From Tubulanus polymorphus (lineage: Eukaryota > Nemertea > Palaeonemertea > Tubulaniformes > Tubulanidae), in NCBI RefSeq assembly GCF_964204645.1, contig NC_134030.1, positions 8,740,278 through 8,804,277 on the forward strand: DNA of 64,000 bases, read 5' to 3'. The notes beneath the pieces are model-generated. The model did no database searches. It worked only from the letters and a program-made list of their open reading frames with translations, and was not told where the DNA came from. The position numbers and the translations under genes are program-made. Each line of letters begins with the position of its first letter. Within the stretch, counting starts at the first letter, position 1. Positions 24,711 through 33,660 of the stretch are shown here, in pieces.

Positions 24711-25568
24711 TCAAGACTTTTTACTTTTACTCAGAACAACTAATACTACAACTATTACGAGTATAAATATAAGCAGAAAGCCGGCGGCTAGAACTGCCGC
24801 TAAATATTTTCGTGGCTTCGATTGATTATAGTACTGCGCGTTTTTCTCTTGTTCTAGCTCGTCGAGAAATTTCACACCCGGTTTCTGTAAATCCAGATCC
24901 GACTGTAACGATGTAGTGTAGTTTCCGCAATTTTGACAACGTTCGGAATCCGTACTTATGATTGAAACTTTGCGTCGCGGTCGAGCTAAATAATCACTCG
25001 GTGGTTCGTTGCTCAAATAGTTCACGCGGCCGTAGTCCAACGAAAACGAGCGCGGTTTCTTCTTCATTATGCTGTACGGCGCGTGCGCTGTAGACGTACC
25101 ACCGTCGTCCGGCGTGGTGGCATTTCTTGCGCCGTGATTTGATTTCGACGGCGAATAATCGTTTGGAACAAGTTTTTCGATTTCCGGATCTTTTTTGTGA
25201 CTACAAGTACATAAATCATCCGCCCGAATTGTGTCATCAGAAGCGCATTCTTTGACCACTTCGAGCCGGCCACCGATAGGCGGACTCTGTTTTGGACTCG
25301 GTCGATGGCTTCCAACGTCCGAATTTTCGATCACGACCTCCAAATTATCGCTTTCCGGTGAATCGCTAACATCCGGTAATGTCACCACCTCTTTTACCGT
25401 TTCCAAACGGCCAGCCATTAATGCACTCGAATTCGGACTCTGGCGAGGATTCGAAGCCTCGGCCACCACCAGCGCATCAGGCTGTTGGGCCTTCTTTGGA
25501 CTTGGACTTGAAGCACTTTCATCCTTTACAGCCCCTAACTCCAATATTGCCGCATCAATGCCCGCCAT
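24711..25568 (-). CDS. Unrecognised tail-anchored membrane protein
   Basis: Single-exon 285-aa frame of good codon quality. The C terminus is one long hydrophobic segment (about residues 256-279, from YLAAVLAAGFLLIFILVIVV onward) followed by LSKSKKS, so the protein is predicted to be tail-anchored with its N terminus in the cytosol. The rest looks disordered and Ser/Pro/Asp-rich. Two short internal repeats stand out: LMAGRLETVKEV and PIGGRLEVVKEC. Other visible items are Cys pairs (DLCTCSH, CQNCGN), basic phosphorylatable patches (KKKPRSFSLDYG, RRKVSIIST), and KVSI, which fits a loose RVxF-type PP1 docking motif. A splice acceptor (TTTCATAG) lies about 14 bases upstream of the start, suggesting a 5'UTR intron. 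I recognise no family and assign no function. Confidence 0.7.
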   Translation of the reverse strand: MAGIDAAILELGAVKDESASSPSPKKAQQPDALVVAEASNPRQSPNSSALMAGRLETVKEVVTLPDVSDSPESDNLEVVIENSDVGSHRPSPKQSPPIGGRLEVVKECASDDTIRADDLCTCSHKKDPEIEKLVPNDYSPSKSNHGARNATTPDDGGTSTAHAPYSIMKKKPRSFSLDYGRVNYLSNEPPSDYLARPRRKVSIISTDSERCQNCGNYTTSLQSDLDLQKPGVKFLDELEQEKNAQYYNQSKPRKYLAAVLAAGFLLIFILVIVVVLVVLSKSKKS

Positions 25569-26277
25569 TCGCGTTATATTCTATGAAATCAGATCATTTT
25601 TCCTAAATCTATTCCTCAAGAGGTCTATAGGGCCAACAGCAGTCAGAATATTGACTTATACATGTGACGTCAATATTTATCGGTCGATTTCGAGCGAATG
25701 CATGTATCTCTATATAAAATGAGAATATATCGTCGATTAACCGTTATTAAGATTCCACGATGTCTGTGGCACGGGGTGTAGATAGGTGTTGGTAAATATA
25801 CAATGCATTTACTTCATACATCCACCGCCTCGTCGATATCGAATACCACCTTCGAGTTGTTATTTCTACGCGTGAATCAAAACAGCCCCGGTAGAGTTTT
25901 AATGCTCGGAGACAGAGCGTTAAATTATTTAGTTGTCGATCGTCAAAGAACAAAATGCGATGCGCTAGTCGAAGGTCTACCGTTAATAGGTAGGCCTTCG
26001 ACTTTTACTGCCTGTCGTGTTCTATATACCGTATGTACTCATTAAATCCCGTGGCATAACAATATTTCGGCTCAATTTGTAACAAGGCCGAGGCTAATTT
26101 GTTACAACACATTACATATTATAATCCGGCCAACATCCGATGCGGTGGAACAAATAATCAGACGCTTTTTTAAAACGAACAGATACATATGTCCATTATT
26201 CCTTATATCATTAACACATTTTTTATATGAAACGAGATCGTCTCAACCTTAGAGTATGATATAGTTTTTATCACATT

Positions 26278-26556
26278 TTATATGCACGCTAATGATACAC
26301 CAAAAATGCCGATTGTCACAAGGCAAATCAGATGGAAAACATTAATCAATTGGAGTCGACTTAGATATGAAAAGGTCGTCCGCGTGTCATTGAGGGTCGA
26401 TCTAGAAAAACAGAATGCTTCAGCGCCGGTATCTCCAGTATCGAATGAGTCTGTACGACCATGTACAGCTTTATCTCGTTCCAAGTTTTCAGTATTGGTA
26501 GTTTGGTGGTAGGCGGCAGCAATGCTGCTGGTAAACGTATGAAGTGCACACACCAC
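26278..26556 (-). CDS. Possible exon encoding a transmembrane segment
   Basis: A 92-codon open stretch whose end reads LQLINVFHLICLVTIGIFG, a convincing hydrophobic helix, followed by a possible donor (TTTTTG/GTGTATC). An acceptor CCAGCAG precedes CATTGCTGCCGCC around 26520. It could be an exon of a membrane protein on the same strand as the tail-anchored gene, or chance. No family is recognised. Confidence 0.2.
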   Translation of the reverse strand: MVCALHTFTSSIAAAYHQTTNTENLERDKAVHGRTDSFDTGDTGAEAFCFSRSTLNDTRTTFSYLSRLQLINVFHLICLVTIGIFGVSLACI

Positions 26557-27388
26557 TCTCGAGGGCTCTCTTGTTAGTTCCTGGAAATACTGAAAATCAA
26601 TGCCGTCGAATTATCATTTATGTATGAAAAATGAAAATTATTTCCGAGAAATTTCATGCGGTCTGTTATCATGAAATGTCACATGTTATCGCCGGGCAGT
26701 TTGTGTTTGCATTCAATGATTGAAATGTTGGAAAGAGACGTCACATCATTTTAGTCACATGCCCAGATTTGACATTATTACATACAGCTTTACAAGTGCA
26801 GTTACAGTCGATAACAGACGTATAATATGTGCCGTGCGCATATTATATATACCATGGCTTATACGGTATATCTTGATCCTAAACCCAACAAAATATCTAT
26901 AGTCGCGAATCCATGACCCTTTTATGAATTTCCAAAAAAGGCTAGACCCCAATGCCTATTTCATTCCGTGATATATCGAATCTTTATTCTTTACACCTCA
27001 AGGGTTAATGCGACAGCTGAATTCCGCTTTATTAGAATCATGAAAATAGCGAACATTAATAAACGAATCGCGCGGCTTGCGCGGAGACACTGAAAAACGT
27101 TACTGCTTACTATATACATATGTATTGTAAAATTGTTTGTACCGCATTTGAAATTATTTGGATGTATCAACAAGTTAGTGTTCTGTGCAATTTTTGTAAG
27201 CAAATCCAATGATTATAAACAGACGGTCAGCCCTTAATAAATATACGATGCAAAAGGAAAACACTAGACCGAATGCAATGAAGCATACACATTTTAATGA
27301 ATATACATACCTTCAAACAGCTGCTTTGTTGTCGTGTAGCCAATACGTAATTCCAATATGTCTAGGATGTATATATGTGGTGTTTTAG

Positions 27389-27517
27389 GTGTTTAGGGAG
27401 GACCGTCGTTCGTGGTACGCGTATCCCTATCCAGCGCCCTATTGCCTCTACTACAACGGCGGCTGTTATACCAGCGCTCCACAACCGATTCATATAATCG
27501 TCGTTCTGAGCAAATAG
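27389..27517 (+). CDS. Possible terminal exon, Tyr/Pro/Cys-rich
   Basis: After a GTTTTAG acceptor, 42 codons run open to a stop at 27515-27517. The product is rich in Tyr and contains AYPYPAPYC and LYYNGGCYTS, an EGF-like CxxxNGGC spacing. No upstream exon was found, and 42 open codons can occur by chance. Confidence 0.22.
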   Translation: MFREDRRSWYAYPYPAPYCLYYNGGCYTSAPQPIHIIVVLSK

Positions 27518-28074
27518 CGTCGATTTTTTTCTCCGAAATGAGAGTCGGCGAACGTCGTCGTCGTCGTCATCTATTTATTCGTGCAGCTATATCGACCAGA
27601 TGAAGAGCTTTCACCTCATGACTTACATTCAACCATTATTATATTCGACTATTTTTCGACCACATATCCCTCTCGTAGCTCCTTTATACCACACGTCTAT
27701 ACGGAACAACGTTATGTGTGCGTGTTTAAAATATATATTTCTTGTTCGTTGTGCATGATGCAATAGTTAATATGTAAACCATATGAAAGATGCACAGGTG
27801 AATGAAATATATTCCAGTCTTTTCAGCAGTTGGTTCTTGTCGGAATTGAATACTTTTTTCGAATATATTTAGGTCGGCCAATTGGCAATTCAATTCACAC
27901 GAAAAAACTCGATCGAAACAGTGCGGGTAGCATGCTGTGATCGTGAAGAATGCGATGTTAAAATACTGTTCTATATTATGTTTATTTTTCGAGTGTGGCC
28001 AACTCCGACGATTGAATTCGCAATTAAAAAGTTACGGCCTAATATGTTTTAAACATAACTAATGAGAGAAATTT

Positions 28075-28076
<2 letters not shown>

Positions 28077-28152
<76 letters not shown>
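28077..28152. repeat. (TA)n microsatellite
   Basis: About 75 bases of uninterrupted TA. Confidence 0.95.
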
Positions 28153-28153
<1 letters not shown>

Positions 28154-28434
28154 TTAAAAACGCCCACTTAACGGGACTTACATATGAGACCTGCAAATCG
28201 GGCCCTAGTAGAAGGGCATGTTTTTGAGCTACCAATGAAAGTCAAATCGGTATAAAACCACCTGAAGAGACGATGTATCACTTCAGTTAGTCGATGTATT
28301 GCTTTCCCTTTATGAAAATGACTTTTCCTTTCAGACCGATTTTTTGGGCCTGTCCCCGTAATCCCTTTGGGTCTTTAACCCTTTCACACCTAAAATTTTT
28401 TATTAAAAAAAAAATATTAAATTTCCGTTAAATC

Positions 28435-28560
28435 ATCATCAAGCTAACCATAACACCCCCGGCAGCTATCGAAATGAACAGATTACATATTCTATTGCAG
28501 TTTACAAAATTACTCGGCCAATTTAAAAGGAAAGATGGTATCATTATCTTAGCCTTAGAG
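28435..28560 (-). repeat. Fragment of AGCTAACCATAACA dispersed MITE family
   Basis: Shares ATCAAGCTAACCATAACA, GGCAGCTAT and ATTGCAGTTTACAAAAT with the longer copy at 49036-49436 and with inverted relatives at 41165-41400, 45130-45300 and 47550-47745. Confidence 0.65.
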
Positions 28561-28844
28561 ATCCTTAGACCAACGAAATGATTAATGATGAACTAGTTAA
28601 TTTTGGGCTTGGGTAATCTAAATAAAATGCCGCTGACACATAATGCAAGATTGCTGAGAATTCACAAATTGTTAGTAGAGGCTAAATTTGTCACGTAAGA
28701 AAATCATATCGTGACGTTGGCATACAATGGTGCGCGCCGATTGGCCGTTCCGTCACGCAAATGCTTTAAAGGTGCGGCCGGAACTGCATCCGAAAATCTG
28801 CATCCCAATTGTATCTCATTTTGGAGTTGTGTCATGCAGATATA

Positions 28845-28944
28845 NNNNNNNNNNNNNNNNNNNNNNNNNNNNNNNNNNNNNNNNNNNNNNNNNNNNNNNN
28901 NNNNNNNNNNNNNNNNNNNNNNNNNNNNNNNNNNNNNNNNNNNN
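28845..28944. other. Assembly gap (100 N)
   Basis: Exactly 100 N, the conventional placeholder for a gap of unknown size, so distances across it are not reliable. It falls at the left edge of the 154-bp tandem array, a likely cause of the break. Confidence 0.99.
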
Positions 28945-29232
28945 ATGCCTCTTGGTGACCATATAGAATAACTAATGTCCTTAAAACTTGCCACAATCAT
29001 AGACAATGTCATGAGCTACAACTTTGCAATTGATTGTGGTTACAAAATATGCATTGATACGAATATAATATGGAAAGATATTGTATTATTCAATGCACAC
29101 TGGGCCATATACAAAACCAATGACCTTGAAACTCACCACAATCATAGATCATGTTATGAGCTACAACTTTCTTATTGATTGTGGTAACAAAATACGCCTA
29201 GGTATCAATATAATGTGGAAAATTTTTTTCCC
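28945..29232 (+). repeat. 154-bp tandem repeat, left group
   Basis: Two units beside the gap, each with CTCACCACAATCATAGA-like, GAGCTACAACTTT and AATTGATTGTGGT segments. They match the five-unit group at 30941-31730. Confidence 0.8.
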
Positions 29233-30720
29233 ACCTAGGAATGAGTACTGATGACACCAAGATGGCCGCCAATTGCGTCATAATTGGCTGATCAAAAATA
29301 CCTGTCTCAGGTATAAAACATCCCTTTCTTAAGAATACCCATCACAAATTGCAATGAGAAATGGCAAACAAGTAGGAAGCTACAGGACTCGGAATTCAGG
29401 CCAAAATTGACATTTTTTGGCATTAAAAAAGGTCATAGGATGGCCATCTTGAGTTCGATCGACCCAATTTTTGTTATGCTGATGGGCCCTGGGGGGATGC
29501 ACATACATCCGAAAGATCAAAAAGTTCCCTCAAAAAGTTAAAAAATGTGTAAAAAGTGTTGATTTTGGCGAACATCAATGGCTGCCAGTCGGCCATCTTG
29601 ATTCTGACAGGGCCAGTTTTGGGGCTGAAGATGTGTCTAGGGTAGATACATGTGTAACCTAAATATCAAGACATTACATTGAAGCGTCTTCAAAACTTCC
29701 CAAAATAACTGGATTCCGTCTACGGACGGACGTACGCTATGACGGACAATGGACGAAAAGTGAACGCAATAGCCCACTGGGACTAAAGTCCCAAGTGGGC
29801 TAAAAAGGTTCAAACAATGTCTAAAAGTGCTGATTTCAAAATGTATCAGAATAACTGGATTCTGTCAAGCTCGGGACAATGACACAAAGCGGATGCGATA
29901 ACCCGCTTAAGTCCATTTCATGTGGCTAAAAAGGTATGAAATAACTAAACTGATTTACCATCGGTTGTGGAAAGTCGACTCATATCTGTCATAAGACTCT
30001 CTCTATGTGATTCAACTGCAGATTGATTGGCATCTTTCACACCAATTTGTATCGAACTCGGTGGTCCATCTTCCTGTAAAAATCAAAAATATGAACATGC
30101 ATAAGCAATTGAGTAGTGGTTGAAATTGAGACCAAAATTGACATTTTTTGGGTACGATAAAAGGTCACAGGACGGCCATCTTGCATCCGATTGACCCAAA
30201 ATTACTCTCATGCCGATGCACCCTTCGGGTATACAATCTGATAGATCAAGGTAATTGATCAGAATCTTCAAAATTCCCTTGAAAACTTCAAAAATGAGTA
30301 AGAAAGTGCTGATTTCAGCGAACAAAAAAGGCCACCAGTCAACCATGTTGATTCTGACCAAGCTCAGTTTTTGGGCAGAAGATGTATCTAGGGTAGATGC
30401 ATGTATATAAATACATTAAATCAATTAAATTAATATATTTCTATGAATGATATAGGGCCCATTACATTTTATAGATTGAACCAATCTATTGGGTCCATGA
30501 AACAGCTGGTTTCCTGTGTAATAACTAATACATTCCACATGATAGATTGTACCGACCTATTGGGTCATTTGTCTTATAGTACATAATAATCCATATGATA
30601 GATTTTACCATCAGACCAATCTAACTCTGGGTTTCCTGTGTTATAACAATACATTCTATCATAGATTTCCCTCAATTCGGGGATTCCTATGTGATGAATA
30701 ATATACATTAATAGGCCTAT
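29231..30720. repeat. Duplicated repeat block, copy 1
   Basis: Aligns over its length with 31731-33345 (copy 2), offset about 2.5 kb. Landmarks include AATGAGTACTG, CCAAGATGGCCGCCAATTG, CTACGGACGGACG with GAACGCAATAGCCC, CTAAACTGATTTACCATCGG, and a string of GATAGATTGTACC/CTATTGGGTC motifs at 30465-30660. On - it contains an exon-like 42-codon frame (30073-29945) after a TTTTTACAG acceptor. Confidence 0.8.
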
Positions 30721-30940
30721 ACATTAATGTTTTGAACACATACGCCTAATTGGTTTTAATACGACCAGTGAAACTGTGCAGTTTTAATAAACCATTGTTT
30801 TTATATCCATTTTACGCTGTATTGAAAGATTGCCAAAAAGTTTTCATTTTCGCATGTTGAAATGAGAAACTAGGGGTCCAGGGACACCATGCCCACTTGG
30901 GAAATGGTTTCAAATGCTCAACAATCTAACAATTTCAATA

Positions 30941-31730
30941 TTCAACGCCCCCTGGTGACCATTTACAAAAACCAACGACCTTGAAACTCACCAAAATCAT
31001 AGAACATGTCAGCAGCTACGATTTTGTAATTGATTGTGATAACAAAATATGCCTCGTTACCAATTTAGTATGGAAATACTAAGTCATTCTACTATTCAAC
31101 GCCCCCTGGTGACCATATTCAAAACCCAATGACCTCGAAACTCACCACAATCATAGAACATGTCATGAACTACAACTTTGCAATTGATCATGGTAACAAA
31201 ATATGCCTAGGAGCGAACTCTTTTATCAGATCGGAGAATCCGTTTGCCGCCAATCGTACTCTTTTATTGGTCACGTGACTTTTTGGAGTCTCCGAAACCT
31301 CCTTTCTGTCGAGGTGGTGTGATTCGGATTTTGTGTGGAGCCAACCGGAGATTTCGGACGGAGACTTCGGAGGTCATAAAAGAGTACGCCCTTGGTACCA
31401 ATATAATAAGGAAATACTAAGTTATTCTACTATTCAACGCCCCCTGGTGACCATATAGAAAAACTAATGTCCTTAAAACTCACAACAATCATAGATGATG
31501 TCATGAGCTACAACTTTCCAATTGATTGTGGTTACAAAATATGCATAGGTACGAATATAATAAAGAAATGCTAAGATATTGTATTATTCAACGCCCCCTG
31601 GTGGCCATATACGAAATCCAATTACCTTGAAACTCACCACAATCATAGAACACGTTATGAGCTACAACTTTCTAATTGATTGTGGTAGCAAAATACGCTT
31701 AGGTATCAATATAATGTGGAAAAACTTTTT
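30941..31730 (+). repeat. 154-bp tandem array, five units, one interrupted
   Basis: TTCAACGCCCCCTGGTG starts units at 30941, 31095, 31433 and 31587, with spacings of 154, 338 and 154 bases. The 338 spacing equals one unit, plus part of the array, plus a MITE-sized insertion of about 184 bases at 31209-31392. Each unit contains an imperfect inverted pair around ACCACAATCA and TGATTGTGGT. Confidence 0.8.
31209..31392. mobile_element. MITE nested in the 154-bp array
   Basis: About 184 bp bounded by ACTCTTTTAT and ATAAAAGAGT inverted ends, with a second inverted pair of the GGAGTCTCCGAA / GGAGACTTCGGA type inside. It splits a sequence that reads ATGCCTAGGTACCAATATAA in the neighbouring units, so the empty site can be reconstructed from the array itself. 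Confidence 0.75.
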
Positions 31731-33390
31731 CCCACTTACGAATGAGTACTGGTGACACCAAGATGGCCGCCAATTGTGTCATAATTGGCTGATGAAAAAT
31801 ACCTGTCTGAGGTATAAAACATCCCTTTCCAAAGAATACCCATCACAAATTGCATTGAGAAATGGTAAACCAGTAGGAAGCTACAGGACTCAGAATTCGG
31901 GCAAAAATTAACATTTTTGGGCACTAAAAAGGTCATAGGACGGCCATCTTGAGTCCGACCGACCCAATTTTTGTTTCGTTGATGGGCCCTGGGGGGATTC
32001 ATATATATCCGAAAGATCAAGGTAATTGATCGAAGCGTCTTCAAAATTTCCCTCAAAAAGTTCAAAAATGTGTAAAAAGTGCTGATTTTGGCGAACAACA
32101 ATGGCTGCCAGTCAGCCATCTTGATTCTGACAGGGTCAGTTTTTGGGCTGAAGATGTGTCTAGGGTAGATACACGTGTAACCTAAATATCAAGACGTTAC
32201 CTTGAAGCGTCTTCAAAACTTACTGGATTCCATCTACGGACGGACGGACGAAAAGTGAACGCAATAGCCCGCTGGGACTCCCAAGTAGGCTAAAAATAAG
32301 CCATTTTTGAAATTCTAACAATATGCGTCCTGAGTTTCCATGCCTACGAACCATTGATTTTTGATGATTTGATTATAATTTCAAATGGTAGGCACGGAAA
32401 CATATTGTTAAAATTGATTTACAGTCAACCCACAATATACCAGTTTCACTGGTAGTACGATGATCAAATTCAGGTAGGCCTACAGTATGTGTTCAAAAGT
32501 TTTAGAGAAATATCCCAAATAATCGACTTTCGGTCTAAAGTCCCTAGTGGGCTAAAAAGGTATGAAATAACTAAACTGATTTACCATCGGTCTCGGAAAG
32601 TTGACTCGTATCTACCATAAGACTCTCTCTATGTGATTCAACTGCGGATTGATTGGAATCTTCCACACCAATTGTATCGAACTCGGTGGTCCATTTTCCT
32701 GCGAAAATTAAAAATATGAACATGCATAAGCAATTGAGTAGTGGTTGAAATTGAGACAAAAATTGATATTTTTTGGGTACGAAAAAAGGTCACAGGATGG
32801 CCATCTTGCATCCGATTGACCCAAAATGTCTCTCATGCTGATGGAACCTTCGAGTACACGATCTGATAGATCAAGGTAATTCGATCAGTGTCTTCAAAAT
32901 TCCCTTGAAAACTTCAAAAATGAGTAGGAAAGTGCTGATTTCAGCGAACAAAAATGGCCACCAGTCAACCATGTTGATTCTGACCAAGCTCAGTTTTTGG
33001 GTACAAGATGTATCTAGGGTAGATACATGTATATAAATACATTAAATCAATTACATTAATATATTTCTATAAATGATAATGGGCCTATTACATTTTATAG
33101 ATTGTACCTATCTATTGGGTCGATCAAACAGCTGGTTTCCTGTGTAATAACTAATACATTGCACATGATAGATTGTACCGACCTATTGGGTCCTTTGTCT
33201 TATAGTACATAATAATCCATATGATAGATTTTACCAGACCAATCTAACTGTGGGTTTGCTGTGTAATAACAATACATTCTATCATAGATTTCCCTCAATT
33301 CGGGGATTCCTAGGTGATGAATTATATACATTCAGTATGATAGACTTTAACAAACATTGGGCCTAATGGGTCCTTTTAGGTGATTAGTTA
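31731..33390. repeat. Duplicated repeat block, copy 2
   Basis: Copy of 29231-30720 with about 125 extra bases (32290-32540), which include an inverted repeat: GTTTCCATGCCTAC at about 32333 pairs with GTAGGCACGGAAAC at about 32388. The exon-like frame of copy 1 is present on - at 32698-32571 but carries a one-base deletion. Confidence 0.8.
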
Positions 33391-33394
33391 GTAC

Positions 33395-33660
33395 TTGGTG
33401 GAAATGTCAATGTCAATCTGTCATGTTGACTCATCTGTCATGTCTCTCCATGTGGTTAACCTGTGGATTGATTGGAATCTTCTGCACGACTCGTACCGAA
33501 CGCGGTGGTCCATCTTCCTATGAAAATAAAAAATATGAACATGCATAAGCAATTGAGTAGTAGGCCTAGTTGAAATTGAGGCCAAAATTGACATTTTTTT
33601 GGTACAAAATAGGAAACAGAACGGCCATCTTGCATCTGAAAACATTCGGTTGGTTTTCAC
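33395..33660. repeat. Truncated copy 3 of the duplicated block
   Basis: Matches the CTGATTGGAATCTTC ... GGTGGTCCATCTTCCT ... AATATGAACATGCATAAGC section of copies 1 and 2. It breaks off at 33660, where a tRNA-like sequence begins. Confidence 0.7.

Larger units (their letters stand above)
25569..28844. other. Intergenic DNA with weak exon-like segments
   Basis: Mostly AT-rich. A near-perfect inverted repeat (25968-25981 with 25989-26002, one mismatch, 7-base loop) occurs at GTCGAAGGTCTACC. A hydrophobic exon-like frame on - (26278-26556) and a Tyr-rich one on + (27389-27517) are noted separately. A (TA)n tract lies at 28077-28152, and a fragment of the AGCTAACCATAACA repeat family at 28435-28560. 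Confidence 0.4.

Noticed and set aside
28704-29012. Open frames spanning the N run
   Set aside because: Created by unknown bases; no evidence of coding sequence on either side.
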